Of a stretch of DNA of 35,437 nt, positions 18,201 through 25,561 are shown in pieces. The first letter of the stretch is position 1, and each line of letters opens with the position of its first letter. This DNA comes from Candidatus Poribacteria bacterium (GTDB lineage Bacteria; Poribacteria; WGA-4E; UBA9662). Made by a program: the position numbers and the translations under genes. The notes beneath the pieces are model-generated. The model was given only the letters and a program-made list of their open reading frames with translations. It was not told the DNA's origin and did no database searches. The stretch lies in assembly GCA_012963885.1 (NCBI GenBank), contig DTUY01000005.1, positions 1-35,437 on the forward strand, in the 5' to 3' direction.

Positions 18201-19938
18201 GTTTACTGTTTTAGCACCGGGTGAAAAATCTATAGATTCCTATGAGATGAACGATGGTGAACTCTATACGCTGGGCAAAGCTAATTTCGAGGATAAACAT
18301 TTGCTGGAAGCACTGCCGCTATTGGCTAAACTACGCCAACGGAATCCATCGTATCAAGAGAAAGAGGTGGCGAAAATGTTGCTCTGGATCTATGCCACGG
18401 ATAGACACTACGATGCCCGAAAAGCGATTGATACTTTCGAGGTGTTACGTGAGCAACAACCGGATCTCTATATTCCGTTTGAAAAGATACGGATGGTGGG
18501 TAGAGCCTATCGCGATCTGGGTGAGTTTGAGCGTGCATCATTAGTTTATAATGCCATCATCGATGCCAGTTTCGCCAAGGACTCCAATGTCAGCGCTGTG
18601 ATACAGGATGAGGGTCAGTTTCTAAAATCAATAGAGTTTATGCAGGATCTATGGCGTGACTACCCTGACACAGCCATAACCATCCCTGCTTACTTCGCGA
18701 TTTCCCAATCGCTTTACGACAAAGTATCATCTGTAGATAGACTTGATCCGTTAGTTTCGAAAAGGGATCTATTGGGGAAGACGGCTGCCATATTGCGGCA
18801 ATTTTCCACCCTTTATCCGGTTAATCCACTTATTGATGATGCCACGCTTTCGTTGATAAATGTTCTACTTGATGTGGAAGATTTTCAACAGGCTGTTCAA
18901 TTGGCTAAGGTTGGCCAGAGTCGCTATCCGAAGAGCGACTTTCTCAGCAGTTTTCAGTATGCCGAGTCGCTGGGATTCTTTTCTATGCGCAAGTACGATC
19001 AGGCTATTACATCAGCACAGATGGTGGCTAATGGAAATAGCGATGATCGAGATCTAGCCCGTTACATTCTGGGACAAATATATCACGCTCAAAAAGATCC
19101 GCAACAGGCTATCAATTGGTACAGCCAAGTGAAGTTGACCTACCCTGATGCCAAAGAGTCAATTGATTACTTCGAACAAAAACGGGTTTCCTTGCCAGAA
19201 GTAACGTTCAAATGTCCCAGCGAAAAGGCCGAAATCCAACTGACGTACCGAAACATTAAAGAAGCTTTCATTCAAGTATACCAGGTAGATCTAATGAAAC
19301 TGTATCTTCGCCAAAAGAATCTGAGCCAAATTACACAGGTAAAACTAGCTGGTATTGAGCCGCAATTTACTGAAAACTTCACCCTGGGTGATGGCAAAGA
19401 TTATACTGATAAAGTTCAGCCAATCGACCTGTCGCTGACGGAAGAAGGGGCGTATCTGGTTATTTGTCGGGGTGATGGTCTTTTTACGAGTGGATTGGTA
19501 CTGATCACGCCGTTACGGATCGAAGTCCAAGAAGATCAAATCAGCGGTCGCGTTCGAGTGAACATCAAGAACAAAAATACGGGGAATTATGCTGCCAAAG
19601 TCCATGTCAAGGCTATTGGTACAGAGAACGACAAATTCATCTCGGGAAAAACGGATCTTCGAGGGATTTTTATCGCTGATGGCATACATGGTCGATCAAC
19701 CGTTATTGCCCGTTCAAATGAGAATCGTTACGCTTTTTACCGAGGAACTCAATCTATTGGTACGCAACGAGGATCTAAAAGGGAGCAACAACAGTTTGTC
19801 CCGGCTCCTCAACAGTCGACTGATTACCGGATGAACCTAAAGATGAGGAATAAGAAAATCCAATCGTCCAATATAGAGCAATTCGACCGGATGCGTCGCA
19901 GTTCCCGGACAGGTGTCCAAGTACAGAAGGCACATTGA
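12229..19938 (+). CDS. Giant TPR/alpha-2-macroglobulin-like exported protein
   Basis: A 2569-aa protein with a Sec signal peptide (1-20, cleavage after VWA; no lipobox). Order: TPR-like helical repeats (about 30-515); MG1 (about 524-620, RNIKK at 543); MG2; MG3 with GYIYTDRPAYHPGDTV (near 720); further MG domains; a charged bait-like stretch (about 1219-1325); the macroglobulin core segment with DDRGQAMVQVPMPEKTTKW (about 1338-1356); an alpha/alpha thioester-domain fold (about 1510-1790); a beta domain to about 2005; a second TPR block (about 2009-2310); a second MG1/MG2 pair (RNIKE at 2341); and a basic tail. The thioester CxEQ is absent: the site reads MPGDVGSD (about 1548-1555). Bacterial macroglobulins are usually periplasmic protease traps, often beside pbpC, which is not seen here. 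A protease-trapping role without a thioester, or a scaffold role, is possible. GGAGG precedes the ATG. Confidence 0.93.
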   Translation: MLNRTSLLLLVLVIVLNVWAETGTEEPLDVIQTSLQSKQFDQAINQIDNLLKTANQKIDFLIYLKALASFHTREFQQSIDACQQLLNNYPDSIWLQKTIFLQAKCHFDLKDFSSAEAIYNTEVERLLSSERKSNIAQAYIDLAKKVSRQPDENDLDAPPPNYDKAHNLYQHALELGISADLKKELTYRLGRMMQLAKNFPRAIKDYQAYLTQFDADSGQRYYKAKYHLAECKVGQNQHQSSRLDVVALLESLSGVKSEKYIDLIRDTKFLLTRTYHFPKPETDQELALGIKAAEDFISAYSGNPRSKQLMFEIAESYRTRKQTENAISAYQDFLIAASENSDISDQQMSATFSIAELQFGQKKYAEAIRVWGQYLANFSNGPQWTRAQHRIIDAEFQIGISLLANKAYDDTIESLKQFEKDHPLDSRIRQILVIYGQMRVHQAEQNQESATDYRSAIVEWEKLVSKYPNTEESSFALFRIGQVYEQKLGELEKALESYRKLTWGDWQDQAKGRIRQMSEKQLKLTTERTFRTNEPAKIHLSLRNIKKLEVNLYKIDLEAYWRKMHSINGIEKLDLALITPNQTWEHSILDYEKYKPIEQNIEIPIQGSGVYAVQVSDMDLESTTIVIRSNIEAIIKASRSEVLVFVQDMINHSAVSEATVIVSDGESIILEGTTGKDGVFQQEHDRLKSSNSTSVFIIKDGNVASDRLDLVGLKFSKGLTPRGYIYTDRPAYHPGDTVSIRGIIRHVQHGSYAIDQDAMYRLSIIDARGRSLREEEVTLSEFGTFTTQMILDQNANVGDYRVIATEVKADQKLTQVFNGNFEVQRFQTEKIQLTLDFPRQVYFRHQTVEATFTANYYYGQPVKAALIRYVLPDGQTFTKPTDDQGKLKITFDTSLQLPGSTLNFDGTIEGENVSVAMSVFLAQLGFSIQIAPSTEVSLSGEPLEVTITTMGANGNPIGQSLDVDVLRKTDPPTHPVLSRIPWMKMAQQSATVLVKTLKVETDQRTGQSKIQLTLTQGGNYLIRTRGTDQFDQPVVSTGKITVSDDTDQIKLRIFAGRLTTQVGAEETVRIHSRLEETLALITFEGDTVISYQTLLLKSGWNPIHLRIGHPYFPNFYLSVAAIDQQQLLSTQKEFTVERQLKITMRRQEGGFDPIPIYAPGNVAKIAIMATDQLDKPVQAEFSLALVEEAVFALFSNKLMPIIDFFQAGIRRETAMRAVSSCKFRYAPLTHPVIKEIQEERKRLRADKEAGERLKEMEKLPETLGRTLSRVESYKRLGLLSEEDAAQEDLSQMGAKVRKPVSAVGRANGLMFNRRSRALGELPRIRNEFGGAGYWIGSIVTDDRGQAMVQVPMPEKTTKWRLTVHGCSVDTLVGQVKVNTITKKDFFLDLKLPSIVTEGDQLRINAQIHNLTDFNGRVTVHLKVNNQAYAKSTQIKASDVIDFIFDPVTVPTADQLTVEVTAQTDKISDGIRRQIPIQPWGMEYADTKSGTGSRNQTIFLEIPKNRAYRRRKLSISLGQSVERMIYNLAMNHFYPRRIIRPFYQRIIPMPGDVGSDLLAVAYAIDYVKKAGGSATDNHDLVERARILTGRLIPTQNRDGGWSRAKGESDPLVTAQNLWALSEAKRVGLIVEDQAVTNATKFLENAFVNANQDDESKVVILHALSTVDKADFAYVNRLYRRRHNMNHNRLAYVALTFVNLSRNQIAKELLDLIIPNLTLPPKSDQIIDIETVGLALLAIQKVDPSSTWIAKSVDFLISRRQFYGFVPYRAKGVIVAALAIFYQQTQFTSDDYRLTVFVNDHQIQATEMRNQAPNQVIEVPVTKLVDGRNKVQFQVDGRGRYTYIAMLSGFSGEIDDPKSWDKPHVVSRNYYHAPLTHGGSSIGVNSSTKLTQLPNGDRTQVSVDIKSGYQNQYLIVDEFFPAGTTLVKDSVSGNFKHYEIGDGVIRLYYPPKHYINDFRYQLVSYTPGVFRVLPTVIRSVDQLGGMRIGSTSTFTVLAPGEKSIDSYEMNDGELYTLGKANFEDKHLLEALPLLAKLRQRNPSYQEKEVAKMLLWIYATDRHYDARKAIDTFEVLREQQPDLYIPFEKIRMVGRAYRDLGEFERASLVYNAIIDASFAKDSNVSAVIQDEGQFLKSIEFMQDLWRDYPDTAITIPAYFAISQSLYDKVSSVDRLDPLVSKRDLLGKTAAILRQFSTLYPVNPLIDDATLSLINVLLDVEDFQQAVQLAKVGQSRYPKSDFLSSFQYAESLGFFSMRKYDQAITSAQMVANGNSDDRDLARYILGQIYHAQKDPQQAINWYSQVKLTYPDAKESIDYFEQKRVSLPEVTFKCPSEKAEIQLTYRNIKEAFIQVYQVDLMKLYLRQKNLSQITQVKLAGIEPQFTENFTLGDGKDYTDKVQPIDLSLTEEGAYLVICRGDGLFTSGLVLITPLRIEVQEDQISGRVRVNIKNKNTGNYAAKVHVKAIGTENDKFISGKTDLRGIFIADGIHGRSTVIARSNENRYAFYRGTQSIGTQRGSKREQQQFVPAPQQSTDYRMNLKMRNKKIQSSNIEQFDRMRRSSRTGVQVQKAH

Positions 19939-19963
19939 TGACGGTTCATGAGCAAAGAGATTT

Positions 19964-21151
19964 ATGAAAATATTGTGTGCTAATGTCGGAAGTACATCTT
20001 TCAAATACGAGATTCTTGATCTTGATCACTCTATTTCAATTATGAAAGGGAATGTTGAGCGGATTGGAAACTATCCTTCCTACTTCACGCACGCGGGGCC
20101 ATCAGGCACACCCGTCACCGGAGAAATTGACGTGCCTGATCACAGCATGGCGATACAACATGCCATCGCTCAAATTGGGGATCTCAGCGAACTGGCAGGT
20201 GTCGGTTTTAAAACCGTTTTTGGTAAAGGGATCTGGCGATCGGCTTTGATTAATGAAAAAGTAATTCAAGCGTTAGTAGACTACATTCCCTTGGCCCCAC
20301 TCCACAATCCAGCTTATATTGCTTCTATCCGTGCTTTTCAGGGTTTACTTCCGAAGATGCCATTGGTAGCCGTTTTTGAGACATGGTACCATCAAACTAT
20401 TCCTGATTATGCTTATGATTTCGGAGTACCCCGATCGTGGGTAGAAAAACATGCCATCAGACGCTACGGTTTTCATGGGGCATCGCACCGCTGGATCTCC
20501 GAACGCGTTCCGCAACTGATTAACAGATCATCAGAAGAATTGCGAATCATCTCCTGTCATCTTGGTGGAAGTTCTTCCTTATGTGCTATAAAGAGTGGTC
20601 AATCAATTGATACTTCAATGGGCATTTCAACTCAATATGGTGTGATCCAGTCTACTCGCACCGGAGACCTCGATCCGTTTGCTGTACTGTACATGATGGA
20701 TCAGGAACACTGGGACACTAAAGAGATTACGCGTCAATTGATGGAAGAATCCGGCCTAAAAGGAATTTCAGGCACTAGCGGCGATTTGCGTGATGTAGAA
20801 GCTGCAGCTAATGCTGGTGACGATAATGCACGCTTGGCTATGGAGACCTTTTTCTACGGTGTCAAAAAACAGATTGGGGCCTACATCGCCGTTCTGGGTG
20901 GATTGGATGTTATTGCCTTTACTGGTGGGATCGGTGAAAAAAGTGTCACCGCACGGACACAAATCTGTTTAGAATTGGATTGGTTAGGCATTGAACTCAG
21001 CACAGAAAAAAATCAAAATCATATTGGTGAAGGTGAAATATCGGCCGATTCCAGCCGAGTGAAAGTGTTGGTAATTCCTGCAAATGAAGAGATTATCGTT
21101 GCCCAAGAGACAGCCAACGTGATCGAAAAAAATATACCAAATGCTAGTTGA
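19964..21151 (+). CDS. Acetate-kinase-like protein with altered active site
   Basis: A 395-aa member of the acetate/propionate kinase (ASKHA) family. Family segments are all present and collinear: NVGSTSFKYEI (7-17), APLHNP (111-116), RRYGFHGASH (166-175), CHLGGSS (198-204), DTSMG, STRTGD (230-235), AFTGGIGEK and ANEE. From memory of Methanosarcina AckA, key residues differ: the substrate-binding Arg (HRVVHGG) is K83 in GFKTVFG, the catalytic Asp of FDTAFHQ is E139 in FETWYHQ, and the Asn of HLGNG is Gly. The equivalents of H180, H208, R241 and E384 are kept. It may use another carboxylate or phosphate donor, or be inactive. No phosphotransacetylase gene is near. The gap to the macroglobulin gene is 25 bp and it overlaps tatD by 11 bp. 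Confidence 0.88.
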   Translation: MKILCANVGSTSFKYEILDLDHSISIMKGNVERIGNYPSYFTHAGPSGTPVTGEIDVPDHSMAIQHAIAQIGDLSELAGVGFKTVFGKGIWRSALINEKVIQALVDYIPLAPLHNPAYIASIRAFQGLLPKMPLVAVFETWYHQTIPDYAYDFGVPRSWVEKHAIRRYGFHGASHRWISERVPQLINRSSEELRIISCHLGGSSSLCAIKSGQSIDTSMGISTQYGVIQSTRTGDLDPFAVLYMMDQEHWDTKEITRQLMEESGLKGISGTSGDLRDVEAAANAGDDNARLAMETFFYGVKKQIGAYIAVLGGLDVIAFTGGIGEKSVTARTQICLELDWLGIELSTEKNQNHIGEGEISADSSRVKVLVIPANEEIIVAQETANVIEKNIPNAS

Positions 21152-21911
21152 CTCTCACGCCCATATTCAGCTGAGTCAATTTGACAGGGATCGCCATGAG
21201 GTGTTGCAGCGGGCGAAATCAGCTGGCATTGAACAGATTCTAGTGGTTGGCTTTGACCTGAAAACAAGTCAACAAGCTGTTGAACTGGCAATGAACACTG
21301 AAAATCTTTGGGCTACTGTTGGTATGCATCCGCACGATGCCAAGGATCTAACTAATACCGCCATGGATACCTTTCAGCGATTGGCGGATCATCCTAAAGT
21401 AATCGCCCTAGGTGAAATGGGGTTGGACTATTATCGGGATCTATCGCCTAGATCAATCCAAAAAACTGCATTTGAGCAGCAACTTGATCTGGCTGAAGAG
21501 CTTGACATGCCGATTATTGTTCATAACCGTGAGGCATACCACGATATTCTCCCTATCCTCCGGTCTAGAAAAGGACGAATTTCTGGTGTCTTGCACTGTT
21601 TTTCAGGTGATGTTGACATTATGAAACAGACACTCGACATCGGATTTCATATTGGGATCGGTGGGCCTGTAACCTACAAAAAATCTGATGATCTGCAAAC
21701 TGTTGCTAAGCAGGTTCCTGCCAACCGGTTGTTAATTGAAACCGATTGTCCATGGTTGGCTCCACAGTTTCGGCGTGGTAAACGCAATGAACCTTCTTAT
21801 GTCATATCGGTGGCGGAACGAATCGCCGAATTGCGAGGTACACCTGCCGAGGAAATTGGACAGATAACGACGCAGAACTTTGTCACTTTGTTCTCAAATC
21901 AAAACCAATAA
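21141..21911 (+). CDS. TatD-family metal-dependent DNase
   Basis: A 256-aa TatD-type hydrolase, a TIM-barrel metalloenzyme with 3'-5' exonuclease or DNA-repair activity in studied members. The metal ligands are all visible: H6 and H8 in DSHAHI, E92 in GEMGLDYY, H128 in IIVHNRE, H152 in LHCFSGD and D202 in ETDCPWL. The length matches the family (about 255-265 aa). The ATG lies inside the 3' end of the acetate-kinase-like gene in another frame, with no clear ribosome site, which points to translational coupling. TatD proteins are housekeeping, so the neighbourhood does not reveal more. Confidence 0.94.
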   Translation: MLVDSHAHIQLSQFDRDRHEVLQRAKSAGIEQILVVGFDLKTSQQAVELAMNTENLWATVGMHPHDAKDLTNTAMDTFQRLADHPKVIALGEMGLDYYRDLSPRSIQKTAFEQQLDLAEELDMPIIVHNREAYHDILPILRSRKGRISGVLHCFSGDVDIMKQTLDIGFHIGIGGPVTYKKSDDLQTVAKQVPANRLLIETDCPWLAPQFRRGKRNEPSYVISVAERIAELRGTPAEEIGQITTQNFVTLFSNQNQ

Positions 21912-21950
21912 AACTTATGTTAAAAAACTTAATGTTGGTAAGATTAAGGA

Positions 21951-22487
21951 ATGAGAAGAATTATAAACCATAAAACCAGTATGGTTTTTTTATTGATCTA
22001 TTTGTTTGGATGTGGGTCGGGAAATAATACTCCTCGCTCAAATCAGAATACCTCCCTTGCAAAACAAAAACCGGAAAAAACTATGACGGTCACATCCAAT
22101 CCGTCAAAATACAATCAAAAACAGAACGATAGTGGCAAAAATGTAAGTCAGTTACAGATCGTTCCCCAGTTGAGCCGAGGAGATACGGCCCCAACTGATT
22201 CAGAAGAACCTATGATTGCCGATAAAAAAGATAGGCCAAAAACTATTGATCAGGATAAAAGAATTGTTATTTCCTCTCCATCGAACGGGAAAACCCCCTT
22301 TTCTGATGGACTGGCAGCAGTAAAGGTAGGCAAAAAGTGGGGATTCATTGATGCTGACGGTAAGATGATAATCCAACCACAGTTTGAGGAAGCAAATTCC
22401 TTCTTAGAAGGATCTGCCAAAGTAAAACTCAATGGTCAATGGGTACGCATTGATAAAACAGGTACAATCACCAATCAGGTAGAGTAG
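21951..22487 (+). CDS. Lipoprotein with WG repeat
   Basis: A 178-aa predicted lipoprotein. A basic start (MRRIINHKT) is followed by a hydrophobic helix and the lipobox LFGC with the lipidated Cys at about 21, then a long polar, low-complexity linker (about 22-115). The C-terminal 60 residues hold WG-type repeats: KKWGFIDADGKMIIQPQFEEA and a second, weaker copy with QWVRIDKTG. WG repeats are short beta units in envelope proteins of unknown function. AAGGA directly abuts the ATG, so initiation may be weak. The gene lies 39 bp after tatD on the same strand. Its role cannot be told. Confidence 0.82.
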   Translation: MRRIINHKTSMVFLLIYLFGCGSGNNTPRSNQNTSLAKQKPEKTMTVTSNPSKYNQKQNDSGKNVSQLQIVPQLSRGDTAPTDSEEPMIADKKDRPKTIDQDKRIVISSPSNGKTPFSDGLAAVKVGKKWGFIDADGKMIIQPQFEEANSFLEGSAKVKLNGQWVRIDKTGTITNQVE

Positions 22488-22588
22488 GAATTTTCTAATT
22501 CCAGAAATAGAAGGGCTCTCATTGGGAATATTTGCAGTAAAATGCAAAATCATCTTAAATTCTGAAAGAAATAAAGTAGGGAGACCCG

Positions 22589-23239
22589 ATGACTCAAAAT
22601 CTTAACCCTGTAACCGTTGGCATCACCGGCGGTTCGGCATCCGGCAAGTCGACACTGGCCAAACACATTGCTAATGAACTCAATGGGCATAAATCCGTTA
22701 TTGTCAACCAAGATCTGTACTTTAGGGATTATGCCGAGTATTCACCTGAAGAACGTGAAAAAGTAATTACCGCTAATCATCCTGACGGTATCTGTTGGGA
22801 TGTGTTGATCAACCACATAAGCAAACTTGTCTCCGGAGAACCGGTCACAGTTCCCGCTCCCGGCACGCGAGCGGCTCTTGGTAACCGCCCGCAAGATAAA
22901 CTTGAAACAGGAGACTTGATTATTTTGGAAGGTCACCTGATTTTCTGGAATCAGCAGATCCGGGATTTAATGGAGCTAAAGCTGTTTATCGATGTTGATC
23001 CGCATGAACGTGTGTTAAGACGTTTACTTCGGGATGTCGCAGGAAAAGAAGATGAATACTCGGCCAAAAACCTCCAATGGCAAGCCGAATGGTATCGGCG
23101 TGATGTCATCCCCAACTTCCCCGTTTACACTGAGACATGCAAGCAGTACGCAGATTTGATCGTTCCCTACCAGAATCATAACCCAACGACTTTGCAAATG
23201 ATTGCGGCAGGTATCAGAGATCGAATTATGAATCGCTGA
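22589..23239 (+). CDS. Uridine-kinase-like nucleoside kinase
   Basis: A 216-aa P-loop kinase of the uridine kinase/phosphoribulokinase family. The Walker A is GGSASGKST (14-22); QDLYFRDYAEYSPEERE follows, as in Udk, and LIILEGHLIFW carries the base of the substrate pocket. The length matches Udk (about 213 aa). A cytoplasmic role in pyrimidine salvage (uridine or cytidine to the monophosphate) is most likely, but other nucleoside or metabolite kinases of the family cannot be excluded. GGGAG precedes the ATG. The next gene starts seven bases after its stop. Confidence 0.85.
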   Translation: MTQNLNPVTVGITGGSASGKSTLAKHIANELNGHKSVIVNQDLYFRDYAEYSPEEREKVITANHPDGICWDVLINHISKLVSGEPVTVPAPGTRAALGNRPQDKLETGDLIILEGHLIFWNQQIRDLMELKLFIDVDPHERVLRRLLRDVAGKEDEYSAKNLQWQAEWYRRDVIPNFPVYTETCKQYADLIVPYQNHNPTTLQMIAAGIRDRIMNR

Positions 23240-23246
23240 AAATCGT

Positions 23247-24431
23247 ATGTGGAATCCAAAATTTGTTTCTCTCTGTCTACTATTATTTTTGACTGGTGTC
23301 ACCGTTGCTCCAATTCAGTTTTTTTTCCCTATTTATGTCGAAGAGGGACTTGGGAAAATGGTCTGGCACGCGGCGATATTGCGTGCTATCCCAATTGCTA
23401 TTGGAGGGTTTTTCGCTCTGATTGGTGGAGGATTATGCGACCGTTTTGGCAAGAAAATGACCTTTCTCATAGGGATGACGGGGTCAATAGTTGTTGGCGG
23501 GGTTTTTGTTGTTAAACTCGATATAATTATCCTATGTATTTTGTGTTATCAGGGAATTGCTGTGGGGCTTCGGACTGCAGGAGGGCAATCGTATCTGATC
23601 CAGTCTGTTGACCCGAAAGCATTAGGTTTGGCCACGGCAATTTATTTCCAGAGTAGAAATATTGGAGAGGCAATTGGAAACGCAATTGGCGGAGAATTAA
23701 TTACGCGTTTCGATTACGGTTTCGTTGGGTACACTACTATAATTACCATGAGTATATTAATGTTTATGGCCATCTGGATGCTTCCAACAGATACGCAAAA
23801 CAAAGAATCGTCTGATATTAAATCGGAAGCAAAGGAAAGTATGACGGTAATGCTGGCGCATTATCAAAAAATGATTCGGAGACCTAATATCCTTATTTTG
23901 TGCTGCATTCGGTTTTTTTCAACATTCTCGTGGGGTAACGTGAGCCTGATGATGCCGGTACTGATTAATCGAAACACTAGTGTTAGATTAACTGGTTATT
24001 ATGGAACAGTAAGTCTGATTTTTTCAGGCATCAGCTCGGTCTTGACCGGTTGGGTATGTGACAAAATTGGCAGTCGTATACCCGCAATATACATCCATTT
24101 CCTGATTTTACTTAGTATTGTTGGTATTGCGAGTTCGGTTAACTCAACTGGGCTCCTGTTTATCTCAGGCTCACTGGCAACGGGAACCGCCTGGGCGCTT
24201 TCAATCACTATGCCACGTTTTATCAATGAATTTTCAAGTAGTGACGAGAAAGGACGGGGGGTTGGGATTACACACCTAGCTTGGAGTGCAGGCTTTATGT
24301 TAGGTCAGTTGGTGGGTGGGGCACTGGAAAGTGTAAATATCGCTCTACCGTTTATAGTTGCTGCTGTAGCTGTTATGGTCTCAACTGTATTTGCATTTGT
24401 CCTGATTAGGTGGATACCTGCTAGTGATTGA
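23247..24431 (+). CDS. MFS transporter
   Basis: A 394-aa integral membrane protein of the major facilitator superfamily with about 12 hydrophobic helices. The cytoplasmic loop 2-3 motif is clear (GGGLCDRFGKKM, about 71-82) and a matching DKIGSR element occurs at the half-way repeat near residue 271. A charged loop with DTQNKESSDIKSEAKES separates the two six-helix halves. The substrate is unknown; the size is normal for a small-molecule exporter or importer. It follows the kinase gene by seven bases, which suggests cotranscription, so a nucleoside or sugar cargo is conceivable but unproven. Confidence 0.9.
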   Translation: MWNPKFVSLCLLLFLTGVTVAPIQFFFPIYVEEGLGKMVWHAAILRAIPIAIGGFFALIGGGLCDRFGKKMTFLIGMTGSIVVGGVFVVKLDIIILCILCYQGIAVGLRTAGGQSYLIQSVDPKALGLATAIYFQSRNIGEAIGNAIGGELITRFDYGFVGYTTIITMSILMFMAIWMLPTDTQNKESSDIKSEAKESMTVMLAHYQKMIRRPNILILCCIRFFSTFSWGNVSLMMPVLINRNTSVRLTGYYGTVSLIFSGISSVLTGWVCDKIGSRIPAIYIHFLILLSIVGIASSVNSTGLLFISGSLATGTAWALSITMPRFINEFSSSDEKGRGVGITHLAWSAGFMLGQLVGGALESVNIALPFIVAAVAVMVSTVFAFVLIRWIPASD

Positions 24432-24553
24432 AGAAATATTCGATCTGGATTACACTTGTCGAAGCCATATAGTATGAACGGGTATTCCATATGTTTTGAG
24501 ATATAGGTAGGATCCTTGTATAAATCACTGAGACCAAAATCGATAAAACTATC

Positions 24554-25453
24554 ATGCTAAAAGGAATTGTATCAGTTCTTCAACTCCCCTTTATTCATCA
24601 TGATCAAATAGATTATGATAGTCTGGCTAAACTAATTGAAGAAACAATTGATGCGGATGTCAATGGGTTTCTGGTTCCGGCCGTAGCTAGTGAAGTTGCC
24701 TATTTAAAACAAACTGAGCGAGAAGAGCTTGTTATCTGGATAGCTCAGCAAGTAGGAGGACGCGTACCACTTATCATCGGAGCGTCATCGGAAAAGGTTA
24801 AAGCTTGCCGTTACTTTGGTCAACTGGCAAAGAGAGTGGATGCTGAGGCGTACCTTGTTGCTGTTCCCAATGCGCTGTATGGAGCATTAGACGAGATCGT
24901 TCCGTTCTTTCAAAACGTGTCTGATGGCATAGAACTGCCGCTGATCATTCAGGATCTTGAATTCAATGGTCCAGGGCTAAACATGAGGGCAATCGAAGCA
25001 TTGCGTGGAGTATTGCCAACCTTATTAGGAATGAAGATTGAAACTATACCAGCTGGCCCAAAGTATACGGCCATACGACAAGCGTTTGGAAAAGATTTCT
25101 TCGTCGCCGGAGGGTGGGCGATTATGCAAATGATAGAAGCCTTAGATCGGGGTGTAGACGCAATGATACCAGAAAGTTCAATGGTCAAAGTCTATAGCAA
25201 AATTTTTCGATATTTTGTCGATGATCAGCGAGTCCAATCTCTCCAGCTGTTTCGGAGATTATTACCAATCCTAACATTTTCCAATCAGGATTTGGGAACT
25301 TCGATTGCCTTTTTTAAGCGTCTTTTGGTGAAAAAAGGAATTTTTCAAAATGCAACTGTTCGAAATCCAGATTGCGCTCTAGATTCCTATCAACTGCGCG
25401 TAGCTGATGAATTGATTAACTACTATTTGGATCTTGAAAAGGCTATTAGCTAA
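24554..25453 (+). CDS. DapA/NAL-family aldolase-like protein
   Basis: A 299-aa TIM-barrel protein of the dihydrodipicolinate synthase/N-acetylneuraminate lyase family. The Schiff-base lysine is K161 in LLGMKIET. Two other usual elements are changed: the GTTGE loop reads VPAVASEVAYL (41-51), and the YNxP segment with the catalytic Tyr reads IIQDLEFNGPG. It is thus unlikely to be a genuine lysine-pathway enzyme and more likely a pyruvate- or keto-acid-dependent lyase or dehydratase of sugar-acid metabolism, or a non-standard member. The ATG has no strong ribosome site. It stands alone between two 110-120 bp gaps. Confidence 0.85.
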   Translation: MLKGIVSVLQLPFIHHDQIDYDSLAKLIEETIDADVNGFLVPAVASEVAYLKQTEREELVIWIAQQVGGRVPLIIGASSEKVKACRYFGQLAKRVDAEAYLVAVPNALYGALDEIVPFFQNVSDGIELPLIIQDLEFNGPGLNMRAIEALRGVLPTLLGMKIETIPAGPKYTAIRQAFGKDFFVAGGWAIMQMIEALDRGVDAMIPESSMVKVYSKIFRYFVDDQRVQSLQLFRRLLPILTFSNQDLGTSIAFFKRLLVKKGIFQNATVRNPDCALDSYQLRVADELINYYLDLEKAIS

Positions 25454-25561
25454 CTGGATTCAACACATCAAATCCATATGATAAAAATAACCCTACCATT
25501 AGGCCTCGTAAGACCACCATCCGTCCCATGTGTGTAATAAAAATCAGTTAAAACACCCGCC

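Noticed and set aside
22487-22502. Hairpin GGAATT-TTCT-AATTCC as terminator of the WG lipoprotein gene
   Set aside because: The stem is only 6 bp, AT-rich and not followed by a T-tract, so it is too weak to call.
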